From positions 1 to 64,000 of the forward strand of contig JANYDG010000021.1 of the NCBI GenBank assembly GCA_025359885.1: 64,000 nt of DNA, written 5' to 3'. The DNA is from Acidobacteriota bacterium. Lineage in GTDB: Bacteria > Acidobacteriota > Terriglobia > Terriglobales > Acidobacteriaceae. Made by a program: the position numbers and the translations under genes. Below the pieces are notes generated by a model. It made no database searches. It had not been told where the DNA came from and saw only the letters and a list, made by a program, of their open reading frames with translations. Shown here piece after piece: positions 17,576 to 26,784 of this stretch (within the stretch, counting starts at the first letter, position 1; each line of letters begins with the position of its first letter).

Positions 17576-19271
17576 CCGCGTTTCCAGAATGCATCGGCGA
17601 GCATTCTTGCGCGTGATTGCGGCCATGGGCGTTAGTGCCGCAACTGCTGGGAACCCTCTTCGCATGCGTGGGGAAGCGACAACTGAGCCGCGCTTCCGGA
17701 TGGTAAACGGAGCTGCGTCGGCGGGCCTTGATTTTGTGTTGCGCAATGGGGCTGCGGGGCGAAAGTACCAGGTTGAGACGCTACCCGGCGGGCTGGGAGT
17801 CATCGATTTTGATCGCGATGGATGGCCTGACTTGTTTTGCGTCAATGGCGCACCATTGCCAGGGATGATAAAAACGGGGTCTGATTACTGGAACCGACTC
17901 TATCGGAATAATCGCGATGGGACTTTCAGCGATGTTACAGCCAAAGCTGGGCTGGCTGGCGAGGGATTCGGCATGGGGGTGGCGGTCGCTGATTATGACA
18001 ACGATGGATTTGAGGATATATTCGTCGCCGGTGTGCACGGCAATCATCTTTACCGCAACAACGGCAAGGGCGCTTTTACGGATGTGACTGCTCAGGCGGG
18101 ACTTCGAGGCCCTGGATCGCTGGGCCGGCCGGCGTGGAGTGTCGCGGCGTGCTGGTTAGATTACGACAACGATGGGCTGCTCGATCTGTTTATTTCGAAC
18201 TACTGCGACTGGTCGCCTGGTTCTGACCCGGTCTGCGGAGGGTTGGATCAGGTGGCCCGGGCCTATTGTCATCCCGACAAATATCGGGCGCAGGTGATGC
18301 AGCTCTACCACAATAATGGCGATGGCACGTTTACCGAGGTCACCCACAAGGAGGGACTGCCAAATCTGCTTGGGAAAGGCATGGGCGTAGCACTCGCGGA
18401 TTGGGCGGGAGAAGGCCGGGCAGGCATATTTGTCGCAAACGACAACTCGCGAAACCTGCTGCTGCGCAACCGCGGCAAGGGATTGGAGGAGGTTGGCGTT
18501 GAGGCAGGTGTGGCCTATAACGGCGATGGACGCAATATTTCCGGCATGGGCGCGGATTTTGGCGACATCGACGGCGATGGCCTGCCAGACATTGTAATGA
18601 CCGGGTTGAAAAACGAGACCTATGGCGTGTTCCTGAACCGGGGCAAGGGGCTGTTTGACGACGGCAGCGCACAGACGGGGCTATTGAACTTGAGCCGACC
18701 CTGGAGCGGCTGGGGCTGCGGGCTGGTTGATCTGGATAATGACGGCTGGCTTGATCTCTTTGTCGCAGGAGGCGGACTGGACGTTCAGGACGCACAGACA
18801 AATCGAGTGTTTGCGAACAATGCGGGGCGATTTGTGGATGTTTCCAACGAAGTCGGAACCGGACTCGGGCAGGCTGCGTTGCACCGTGGAGTCGTTTTTG
18901 CCGATTTCAACCGGGATGGCCGCATCGACGCTGCGGTGAGCGCCATCAATGCACCGATCGAGTTGTGGTGGAATCGCGGACCAGAGCAGGGCCCGGCTCA
19001 TCACTGGCTTCAATTGCGACTGACTGGCAAGAGCAGCAATCGCTCCGCAATCGGAGCGGTGGTGCGCTGCAAAGTGGGCGAGCGGACCCAGGTGCGGACA
19101 GTTTCAAATTCAGTTGGTTACGCCTCATCGAGCGACCTCACCGTACATTTTGGCCTGTATACCTCTGTTCGAGCGTCGGTCCAGATTCAATGGCCATCTG
19201 GAAAATCGCAGGATTTGGGCGAAGTTGTGGCAGACCAGCGCCTCTTGATTACCGAGCCGGTTATCGCCTGA
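17547..19271 (+). CDS. CRTAC1-family FG-GAP/VCBS protein with ASPIC/UnbV domain, Tat-exported
   Basis: Secreted calcium-binding beta-propeller protein. A twin-arginine signal is visible (HRRAFLRV followed by a hydrophobic AAMGVSAATA). FG-GAP/VCBS repeats with Asp-rich calcium loops follow: DFDRDGWPDLF, DYDNDGFEDIF, DYDNDGLLDLF, DIDGDGLPDIV, DLDNDGWLDLF, DFNRDGRIDA. The C-terminal ASPIC/UnbV domain ends with VQIQWPSGKSQDLG. I took ATG 17547 after an AGGTGGG; ATG 17568 or 17589 would also keep the Tat signal. It overlaps the TPR gene, so the two are probably co-translated. Function is unknown; homologues are adhesive or matrix proteins. Confidence 0.85.
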   Translation: MFTRSQMPSSRVSRMHRRAFLRVIAAMGVSAATAGNPLRMRGEATTEPRFRMVNGAASAGLDFVLRNGAAGRKYQVETLPGGLGVIDFDRDGWPDLFCVNGAPLPGMIKTGSDYWNRLYRNNRDGTFSDVTAKAGLAGEGFGMGVAVADYDNDGFEDIFVAGVHGNHLYRNNGKGAFTDVTAQAGLRGPGSLGRPAWSVAACWLDYDNDGLLDLFISNYCDWSPGSDPVCGGLDQVARAYCHPDKYRAQVMQLYHNNGDGTFTEVTHKEGLPNLLGKGMGVALADWAGEGRAGIFVANDNSRNLLLRNRGKGLEEVGVEAGVAYNGDGRNISGMGADFGDIDGDGLPDIVMTGLKNETYGVFLNRGKGLFDDGSAQTGLLNLSRPWSGWGCGLVDLDNDGWLDLFVAGGGLDVQDAQTNRVFANNAGRFVDVSNEVGTGLGQAALHRGVVFADFNRDGRIDAAVSAINAPIELWWNRGPEQGPAHHWLQLRLTGKSSNRSAIGAVVRCKVGERTQVRTVSNSVGYASSSDLTVHFGLYTSVRASVQIQWPSGKSQDLGEVVADQRLLITEPVIA

Positions 19272-19342
19272 CTGCAAACCAATCATCCAATATGCAGCAT
19301 CGAAGCCAACGGATGAAATATTTGCAGAGCGCTAATGCATAA

Positions 19343-19458
19343 GAAATATCGCCATCCTGCATAGACAATGATTTCCGCCAGGATTATTAATAGGGGCTAG
19401 ATAATCCGGGGCGAGCATTCAGCCACTGGCTCGACCGGAAATCTGGAGGCGATATTTC
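19343..19458 (+). promoter_or_regulatory. 11-bp inverted repeat spanning the leader of the TonB-receptor gene
   Basis: GAAATATCGCC (19343-19353) and GGCGATATTTC (19448-19458) are perfect complements 94 bases apart. The right arm overlaps the Shine-Dalgarno GGAGG (19445-19449) of the gene starting at 19462. In the RNA the arms could pair and hide the ribosome site; in DNA they could be a split operator. Confidence 0.35.
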
Positions 19459-19461
19459 GTT

Positions 19462-22400
19462 ATGACAATTTCCCAAAAAGCTCAATCAGCAATGTGCAGA
19501 ACTGCGATCCTGGCATCCGTTGTGATGATGTTGGCAATGATGTTGAGTCCGGTGATGAACGCCCAAAGCTCAAACGCACAATTGAGCGGCCAGGTTACTG
19601 ACACTACAGGAGCCGCCGTCTCCGGTGCTGAAATTCGTGCGGTCAATCTTGCCACGAATGTCCCATATTCGGCTGTGGCCAACAGTTCTGGCATTTACGT
19701 CATTCCCGAAATGTTGCCAGGGACCTATTCGGTGACAGTGAACACGCCGGGGTTCGGCACGGAGAGGCGTTCGGGGCTGCACTTGAGCACAGGCGACCAT
19801 CTATCACAGAATTTTGCCTTGAAGCCAGGTGCGATTGAGACAACCGTGACAGTGACAAGCGCCTCGTCGCTTATTTCATCGGACGAGTCAAGCACCTCCG
19901 ATGTGCTCGATAACAAGATGATCACTGAGCTGCCGCAATTGAACCGGAATGCCCTTGATCTTACGTCGACAATTCCTTCGATTCAGGGGCAAGGGCCGCT
20001 GAGCGATCAGGTTTCGACGCTTGGTAACTCCGCATACCTCATCGCCAACACGGGTAACAGCTATTCGGTTTCGGGTGGACAAGTCAACGGTACAAGTATC
20101 ACCGTAGACGGAAACCAGGTGCAGGAGGCGGAGTTCAATGCTACTAACCGATCAATCCCGACGCCTGACTCGATAGGCGAGTTTCGTGTGGAGAGCGGAG
20201 TACTCACCGCCGACAAAGGGCGCTATGCCGGCGGCATCATTTCCATGGAAACCCAAAGCGGTACGAATACCTATCATGGCCGCGCGTTCTTCTACTTTCG
20301 CAATGAAACTCTGAACGGCAATGACTGGACAGATAACTCTTTGGGGAACCCCAGGCTGGCCTTTCATCAATATAACTACGGCGCCGCGTTTGGCGGGCCG
20401 GTGATGATACCGCATCTCTACAATGGCAAGGATCGGACCTTCTTCTATGCGGCCTGGGAAGGCGAAAGATACTCTCGCGGGCAATCAGTTGTGAGCAGCG
20501 TGCCCACGATTCTCAATCACGATGGAGACTTCTCTGAGACTGTCATCAACAACATCAATGGAGTTCCGGTCACTGCAACCATTTACGATCCCTTCAACGG
20601 AACAAGTGATTCAAATGCTGAGGATTGCACTGGCCCCCTTGCAGGTTCAACTCCATGCTGGATTCGGCCGAAATTTACAGGAAACAAGATCCCAGCTACT
20701 TATGGCTCAACGGTCAACTGCGGCAGCCTCACTTGTCCGGTCTCCGGGCAGAGCGGCCTTTTTCTTGATTACCTCGCCCTCTGGCCGCAGCCCAATCATA
20801 GCCCTTCTGCGAACAGTGACCATGCGAACAATCGCTATGACTCGATCAGTACCACAAGGCCAACCGATAAGGTATTTTTCCGGCTTGATGATGCGCTGCG
20901 TAGCAATCAACATCTCCAGGGCAGCGTCAGCCGTTCAATGATGACGAATAACATCCCTGCTCCCTTTGCGCATGCAGCAGAATCAGTGACCACCGACGAT
21001 GATTGGAGCGGCAGCCTTCTCTATACCTGGACTCCGACACCCAAGACGGTGATCAATGGGCACCTCGGTTTTGCAGTTTCAAAGCTCATCAGTAACGGCG
21101 TTTCAGGATTGGGCTCGGCCCCGGATCCCAAGGTGGATACCTCAAAATGGGCATTTGATCCGTTACTCAAGAACAACAGCGAAAAGTCAACCAACCAGAT
21201 TCCTCCAGCAATGACTGTGAGCGGCTATACACCCGTGGGCGGCGCAGAATTTGATTCCTTCATTACCCAATCTGACAATGGAAGCGTATCTATGACGCGG
21301 CTAATTGGCCGGCATACTCTCAAGTTGGGTTATGAGCAGTCATTCATTCGATTCACCGAGCAAGGCGGCGACAAGACAGGCGCGGCATGGGTAAATCCTG
21401 GAGGCGGATCAAACCAGTACTGGAACCAGAACGATGGCCTTTCGGGCAGCCCTCTTGCAGAGTTGATGATGGGCTCATCGAGCTTCTTCCAGTGGGGTAA
21501 CTGGAATATTACTCCATTCGGCTGGAATGAAGCGGCATATGTCATGGACGACTGGAAGGTGAATACAAAACTAACCGTGCAGATAGGCCTTCGCTGGGAC
21601 CACGATGGGGCTAAGCAAGGCCGTCATGTCCCGGGAAGCCTCGTTTACGATCTGAACGCAAAGAATGTACTGTCGGCAAACAGTGACTGGTCCTGGAACC
21701 AGGTGCTCGCCGCTGAACCTTCACTTGCGGGTATGCCCCAGCCCGCCTGGCTCTCCCAGGGAGCGACTGGGCGTGTAGCTCTCATTGGTACCAAGGAATA
21801 TCCGCAGAAGAACCTCTACACCACAAATATTGCAAACTTTGCACCCCGATTGGGAATCAATTGGCAGGTCAACGATAAGACAGTGCTTCATCTGAGTGCG
21901 GGCTCTGTGGACCAGGGATTGAATGGCCTGGCGACAGACTGGTTGAGCTTCTACTACAACTCGAACACATTCAATCAGGTGTCTACCCTGGATGGTCAGC
22001 ATTGGGTAAGCGAGTTCGGAAACGATCACGGTCTCGGAACTTTCCCGCTCCAGGCCAGTGGATCGAATCTGGGTTTTGTACCTCCACTTACGAATAACCA
22101 TGATTACTGGTATGCGAGTTACGGTGCAGCTGGAAATTTTGACCAAACTGGAACCACGATTGGCCACTTCGATACTCCTACGGATTACATGTGGGGAGCG
22201 AGTGTGCAGCGCCAATTGAGTAAGGACTGGGTGCTGACTGCCGAGTATCAAGGCATCAAGGGCGTGCACCTGCTAACCAATGTATGGAACTGGAGCTTGA
22301 ATAACACACCACTCGGCTTCTATCAATTGGGTACGCATTTGAACGATCAGGTACCTAATCCGTTTTACGGCCAGTCGCAGACATTTGCCAGTCAGCCAAC

Positions 22401-23283
22401 CGTGGCTTTAAGCCAACTGCTCGCGTTATCACCACAATATGCAGGTACGACCTCGACAACGCCGGGGCAGGCTACCTGGGGTAAGTCATTCTCAAACTTT
22501 GCAAACGTTCAAATTCAGACGCGAAATTTCCACGGTTTAGCGCTGCTGGCTTCCTACGCAGTACGCAAAACTCTGAGTAATACCGCCAGCACTGATGTTC
22601 ACCAGTTTGGAGCGACCGCTGGCAGATTGCAGAATCCTCACAATCTAATGGAGGGCTATGGGGTTGCTTTGTATGAGCTGCCCCAGACCGTGAAACTCAA
22701 CTATAACTACGATCTTCCGTTTGGTCGGCATCGGCAGTTCATGAATCAGCCAAATGGCGTTGGGGGCTATCTACTTGAAGCCCTGGCGGGTGGATGGGCG
22801 CTGGCTGGTATCAGTACGTGGGACGTAAAAGGAACTCCTGTCCTGCTCCCGACCGTAGATGGCGGCAATACAGCACCTGGTGCGGCCCTTCGCTGGTCAT
22901 TCGCAAATCATAGTTACAAGCACGGCACTAACTATGGCAACGCATTGGTGGTGAATGGCCAGTTTGTCAACGGTGGCGCCACAAAGGTTTTGAATGCGAA
23001 CGCTTTCAAGCGAACTGCTGACTACTCCCTGAGCAACGCTCCAGTCATGTTTGCCGACCTGCGCAATCCAGGTGACTTTTATACGGATGCGAGTATTCTG
23101 AAGAAGTTCTACCTCTCTTCGAATGAGTCGCGTTACTTTGAAGTACGCATCGAGGCGCAGAACATTCTCAATCACCCGAATTTCGGCAGCATCATTGCCG
23201 ACCCCGACTCGCCGACCTTCGGCGGAATCAACGGAAAGACTGGACAGAGAGTGATGCAGATCGGCGGTCGCTTCTTCTTCTAG
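19462..23283 (+). CDS. TonB-dependent receptor, Oar-like, with carboxypeptidase-regulatory N-terminal domain
   Basis: Outer-membrane receptor of 1273 aa. After a signal peptide (to about residue 34, ending MNAQSSNA) comes a Cna-B/CarboxypepD_reg-like domain (residues 38-115: LSGQVTDTTGAAVSGAEIRAVNL). A plug region follows (about 120-260, with VDGNQVQEAEF), then a long barrel ending in IGGRFFF, a typical aromatic C-terminus for BAM insertion. This Oar-like subtype is expanded in Acidobacteria and usually takes up plant or microbial polymers or their fragments. Its neighbours, a GH36 enzyme and sugar-oxidising enzymes, suggest a galactoside or related oligosaccharide. GGAGG lies 12 bases before the ATG. 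No SusD-like gene is present. Confidence 0.9.
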   Translation: MTISQKAQSAMCRTAILASVVMMLAMMLSPVMNAQSSNAQLSGQVTDTTGAAVSGAEIRAVNLATNVPYSAVANSSGIYVIPEMLPGTYSVTVNTPGFGTERRSGLHLSTGDHLSQNFALKPGAIETTVTVTSASSLISSDESSTSDVLDNKMITELPQLNRNALDLTSTIPSIQGQGPLSDQVSTLGNSAYLIANTGNSYSVSGGQVNGTSITVDGNQVQEAEFNATNRSIPTPDSIGEFRVESGVLTADKGRYAGGIISMETQSGTNTYHGRAFFYFRNETLNGNDWTDNSLGNPRLAFHQYNYGAAFGGPVMIPHLYNGKDRTFFYAAWEGERYSRGQSVVSSVPTILNHDGDFSETVINNINGVPVTATIYDPFNGTSDSNAEDCTGPLAGSTPCWIRPKFTGNKIPATYGSTVNCGSLTCPVSGQSGLFLDYLALWPQPNHSPSANSDHANNRYDSISTTRPTDKVFFRLDDALRSNQHLQGSVSRSMMTNNIPAPFAHAAESVTTDDDWSGSLLYTWTPTPKTVINGHLGFAVSKLISNGVSGLGSAPDPKVDTSKWAFDPLLKNNSEKSTNQIPPAMTVSGYTPVGGAEFDSFITQSDNGSVSMTRLIGRHTLKLGYEQSFIRFTEQGGDKTGAAWVNPGGGSNQYWNQNDGLSGSPLAELMMGSSSFFQWGNWNITPFGWNEAAYVMDDWKVNTKLTVQIGLRWDHDGAKQGRHVPGSLVYDLNAKNVLSANSDWSWNQVLAAEPSLAGMPQPAWLSQGATGRVALIGTKEYPQKNLYTTNIANFAPRLGINWQVNDKTVLHLSAGSVDQGLNGLATDWLSFYYNSNTFNQVSTLDGQHWVSEFGNDHGLGTFPLQASGSNLGFVPPLTNNHDYWYASYGAAGNFDQTGTTIGHFDTPTDYMWGASVQRQLSKDWVLTAEYQGIKGVHLLTNVWNWSLNNTPLGFYQLGTHLNDQVPNPFYGQSQTFASQPTVALSQLLALSPQYAGTTSTTPGQATWGKSFSNFANVQIQTRNFHGLALLASYAVRKTLSNTASTDVHQFGATAGRLQNPHNLMEGYGVALYELPQTVKLNYNYDLPFGRHRQFMNQPNGVGGYLLEALAGGWALAGISTWDVKGTPVLLPTVDGGNTAPGAALRWSFANHSYKHGTNYGNALVVNGQFVNGGATKVLNANAFKRTADYSLSNAPVMFADLRNPGDFYTDASILKKFYLSSNESRYFEVRIEAQNILNHPNFGSIIADPDSPTFGGINGKTGQRVMQIGGRFFF

Positions 23284-23298
23284 TGGAAAGAAATGTGG

Positions 23299-23327
23299 AT
23301 GAGACGCAGGCCCATGTTGCGTCTCAT
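23299..23327 (+). terminator. Hairpin after the TonB-receptor gene
   Basis: ATGAGACGCA and TGCGTCTCAT form a perfect 10-bp stem with a 9-base loop, 15 bases past the stop codon. No T-run follows, so it may stabilise the 3' end or terminate weakly, separating the receptor from the GH36 gene. Confidence 0.4.
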
Positions 23328-23474
23328 TCGCAATTCCGCTGCGGATTCCTGAGCGCAAAGGACCTTTGCCTTGGCAGCAGGAGACTTAGGTTCTCCTCTC
23401 AGTGAGCTTTTGCTTCAATGGCAGGACTTCAATAACACGAGAGGTTAACGGCCATCCCGAAATTCGGCAGGGGA

Positions 23475-25751
23475 ATGGCAAAAGGCAGGCAAATGACCTG
23501 GACGCTTCGACGACCCAAACGAATCATCATGGTGTTATGTGCGGCATTGCTTGGCTCTGAACTGGTTGGTAGCGCTCAGGTTAACAAGCAATCCACCGAA
23601 GCTTGGATTTCCACCTTGAATGTGCGCCTTCACATGCATGCAGGATTGCATGCACCAAAGTTAGTTAGCCTCAGCAGGCAACGGTCAAGTCCAGACTCCT
23701 GGATGAACACGCTGAGCGAAACGTTGCCGGCTAGCGTGGATGTGAAGGGGTTAGAAACACCGATTGTCTGGCAATGGAGTCCTGCTGCCAGCAGTTCAGA
23801 CGCCCACCATGTGAGCTTTGTTTATGAGTGCGCACAACCGCACCTGAGACTGCATTGGATGTGGGAGGCTCGTGCAAAGTTTGGCCCTGTTGAACATCGC
23901 ATCGTTGTTGAGAACCTGAGTAATCAGGAGCTGTGGCTGCCCATGTTGAACTCGCTCAGCATGGCATGGAGGCTGAAAGCTGGTGCGGAACTCAAGAACT
24001 TCTATGTTGAGAAGGGCGCAGATTCGCCTTCCGCAGAGGGCACTCACCTTGAAACCATTGCGGATGGATATCAATGGATTGGACGGTCTTCTACTTATGC
24101 GCGACCTATCAAAGGAGAGGCACGCGAGATTATTCCGGCGGAGTTCGTCTACGGTACAAATGGCTCACAGGCAGGGTGGTTTGCGGGCATCGAATTCAGC
24201 GGCAGGACGCGCATATCACTCTCGCGCCGAAAAGACTCACTTGCGAGTGATCTGGGCCTTAATCCTGAGCCGGGGCCATTCCGTACACGGCTCGTTGCAG
24301 GCGGAAAGTTTGAGACGCCGACTGCGTTTCTGGGCTTGTTTCAGGGTGGGCCAGACGGCGCTGGCAACCAGTTACGTCCATGGGTCCGGGAGGTTTTGAA
24401 TAACCCTTCAGCCTGGAAAGATGCGCACTATCCGCTCCTCGTCAATAACAGTTGGGGCAGCGGAATGCAGGTTGATGAGGCCCTCTCGATGCGCATGATT
24501 ACAGAATCAAAAGAGCTGGGCCTGGAGATGTTTCACATGGATGCCGGATGGTTTCGCGGGGTAGGTGACTGGTTCTCTGATCCAAAGAAATTTCCGCATG
24601 GGCTCACCGCGATCGCCGATGAAGCGCACAGACAGGGGTTGCGCTTTGGTATCTGGGTAGATTGGACACAGGCGGCGTTAGACACTGCGCCAGGTGCATT
24701 GAATGTGCGAGATCCAAAGGTTCGCGACTGGCTTGTGACGGACCTTCCGGCAGACTGGAAGCCGGAGGAATTCAAAGGTCAGACCATTGATCTCGGTGTA
24801 TCTGCAGCAAAGGATTATGCAGCCAAAGAGGTGAAACGCATTGTCGAAGACAATCATCTCGACATGCTGGAGCATGATGGGTATCTGGTGGCACAAGGGT
24901 GCACACGCGGAGACCATCCTCATGCTCCACCGAACATGAGTTCGCTCAAGGTCACCCATGACTCTGGGTTCGATTTTGTAGTCGCATCGAACTCAACTGA
25001 CGTGAGCTATCATGCGGTTCTCGCCTACTACGACATCTATGCTCAACTGCGCCGCGAGCATCCAGGCCTGCTGTTGGAGATATGCAACGATGGGGGCCGC
25101 ATGGTTGACTTTGGATCGGCCGCCCATGGCGATTACTTCTCTATTACGGATACTTATGATCCGTTGTCCAATCGTCGGGCATTCTATGACACCAGCTATG
25201 TCTTGCCAGCTGCAATGCTTGAGAGTTATGTCGAGAAATGGCCGGTTGCAAATCTTGATAACTTCCGGTATATGTTGCGCAGTGGCATGATGGGTTGGAC
25301 CACAATCATGCTCGACACCACAGCCTGGTCGTCCCAGCAGCATGCAGCCGCGAAACAGGCATTTGCTCTCTATAAGGAGAAACTGCGTCCCCTTATCCGA
25401 GACGCGCATCTCTACCATGTTTCCAATCGTCCCGATGGAGTGCAATGGGATGGAGTCGAGTATTGGGATACGGCGCGGAAAGACGGGATGGTATTTGCCT
25501 TTCGAGGGTCGACAAAAGACGAGATCGAACATCACTTTCTGCTCGCAGGCCTAAAGGAAGCAGCTCTCTACTCCTTTCACTTTGAAGATGGAACAACCCC
25601 TGACGGAACGATTATCGGAAGGGAATTGATGACGACGGGACTCACAGTTCATCTGGCGCAGCCTCTGAGTTCAGAACTGGTGTTTCTGCAGGAATTGCAG
25701 TCGAATGGTTCAGCAGCCAGGCGCATCAGAGAGCCTGGTCGGAAGAGGTAG
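23475..25751 (+). CDS. Exported GH36-like glycoside hydrolase (alpha-galactosidase family)
   Basis: Probable retaining alpha-galactosidase or related enzyme acting outside the cytoplasm. The signal sequence lies at about residues 18-36 (IIMVLCAALLGSELVGSAQ). An N-terminal beta-sandwich reaches about residue 310. The GH36 TIM barrel shows PLLVNNSWGS, LGLEMFHMDAGWF, FPHGLTAIADEAHRQGLRFG and CNDGGRMVDFG. The nucleophile Asp should be the D of LEHDGYL (near residue 467), and the acid/base is in SITDTYD. The canonical K-x-D of GH36 is replaced by E-H-D, so the specificity may differ. ATG 23493 or 23529 are alternative starts. The SDR gene follows by four bases. Confidence 0.8.
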   Translation: MAKGRQMTWTLRRPKRIIMVLCAALLGSELVGSAQVNKQSTEAWISTLNVRLHMHAGLHAPKLVSLSRQRSSPDSWMNTLSETLPASVDVKGLETPIVWQWSPAASSSDAHHVSFVYECAQPHLRLHWMWEARAKFGPVEHRIVVENLSNQELWLPMLNSLSMAWRLKAGAELKNFYVEKGADSPSAEGTHLETIADGYQWIGRSSTYARPIKGEAREIIPAEFVYGTNGSQAGWFAGIEFSGRTRISLSRRKDSLASDLGLNPEPGPFRTRLVAGGKFETPTAFLGLFQGGPDGAGNQLRPWVREVLNNPSAWKDAHYPLLVNNSWGSGMQVDEALSMRMITESKELGLEMFHMDAGWFRGVGDWFSDPKKFPHGLTAIADEAHRQGLRFGIWVDWTQAALDTAPGALNVRDPKVRDWLVTDLPADWKPEEFKGQTIDLGVSAAKDYAAKEVKRIVEDNHLDMLEHDGYLVAQGCTRGDHPHAPPNMSSLKVTHDSGFDFVVASNSTDVSYHAVLAYYDIYAQLRREHPGLLLEICNDGGRMVDFGSAAHGDYFSITDTYDPLSNRRAFYDTSYVLPAAMLESYVEKWPVANLDNFRYMLRSGMMGWTTIMLDTTAWSSQQHAAAKQAFALYKEKLRPLIRDAHLYHVSNRPDGVQWDGVEYWDTARKDGMVFAFRGSTKDEIEHHFLLAGLKEAALYSFHFEDGTTPDGTIIGRELMTTGLTVHLAQPLSSELVFLQELQSNGSAARRIREPGRKR

Positions 25752-25755
25752 ATCA

Positions 25756-26553
25756 ATGCCCGGTGTGCTCCCAGAATTGACACGAGAATTTGCTGGAAAG
25801 GTGGCCGTTGTCACTGGCGCAGCTCGAGGAATTGGCCGGGCAATCGCGGAGGACTTGCACGCGCGCGGTGCACGCCTCATCCTGGTTGATCGCAACGCGT
25901 TGGGTGTCTCAGAGACTGCGGAGACGATGCGCCAAACGGATGGACCCGTCGTTGATGCTGTCGCTACCGACCTTGCTGATCCTGATCAAATCAAGGAACT
26001 CGCTCTTACGATTCAAAGGCTGAGCATCGGTGTGGATGTGCTGATTAACAATGCTGCAATCGAGTTAGACCTGCCTCTCAGCGAAGTTACCGCCGCAGTG
26101 TTTGACCAGGTGATTGCCGTCAACCTGCGAGCACCGCTTCTGGTAAGTCAGGCTCTGACTCCGCTCTTTCCCAAGACGGGTGGCTCAATCGTCAACATCA
26201 GCTCCATCCATGCCAGCCATGCTTTTGAAAATTCAATTCCGTACGCATGCTCAAAGGCCGGCCTGGTTGCGCTGACCCGGAACCTGGCCCTGGAGTTGGC
26301 TTCCAGGAACATTCGCGTCAACGCGGTATGCCCCGGCTACATTGACACGCCCATGTGGGATGAGTGGCTACGCTCTGCCAGTGATCCGCTGGCGCTGGCA
26401 GAGCAAACTGCTGCGCTGCACCCACTGAGGCGTCGAGGTAAGCCGGGCGATGTTGCATCGGCAGTCGCCTACCTGGCCGGCCCTCAGGCGGCGTGGGTGA
26501 CTGGTACTCATCTGGTGGTTGATGGGGGTCTCACCATCCGCGCGCATCCGTGA
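25756..26553 (+). CDS. Short-chain dehydrogenase/reductase (SDR)
   Basis: NAD(P)-dependent oxidoreductase of the classical SDR family, 265 aa. The cofactor motif is TGAARGIG, followed by an acidic LVDRN that favours NAD. The structural motif is NNAA, and the catalytic triad is Ser in NISSIHA, Tyr and Lys in YACSKAG. The C-terminus VTGTHLVVDGG is typical. ATG 25756 follows GGAAGAGG, and the gene starts four bases after the GH36 stop, so they are co-transcribed. Likely substrates are a sugar or sugar acid released by the GH36 enzyme, by analogy with galactose, fucose or 2-keto-3-deoxy acid dehydrogenases; the exact substrate cannot be assigned. Confidence 0.88.
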   Translation: MPGVLPELTREFAGKVAVVTGAARGIGRAIAEDLHARGARLILVDRNALGVSETAETMRQTDGPVVDAVATDLADPDQIKELALTIQRLSIGVDVLINNAAIELDLPLSEVTAAVFDQVIAVNLRAPLLVSQALTPLFPKTGGSIVNISSIHASHAFENSIPYACSKAGLVALTRNLALELASRNIRVNAVCPGYIDTPMWDEWLRSASDPLALAEQTAALHPLRRRGKPGDVASAVAYLAGPQAAWVTGTHLVVDGGLTIRAHP

Positions 26554-26784
26554 GTGAAAGCCGCCTTTCGGCAGTTCGCGCCCATCCGCAGGCCCGAGGA
26601 AAAGCAGAGTGACTTGGTCCCGTCGTGCCGATGGTTCTGCATCCGAATTTCAATAGAATCCGCCAATTTTCGAAGAATGATGTCGTTTTTCCGGTATTCG
26701 AAGTTGAGACCTGCGGCATATGATAGGTTTCGCTGCCAAGGCCCATTCTTTTGAAGCGGCTGGCATTGCCGGAGATCAGTGCGC
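26554..26784 (+). other. Gap before the PocR-AraC regulator gene
   Basis: About 230 bases without a supportable gene. It probably carries the promoter of the regulator. GGAG at 26771-26774 is the ribosome site. No clear operator repeat was seen. Confidence 0.4.
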
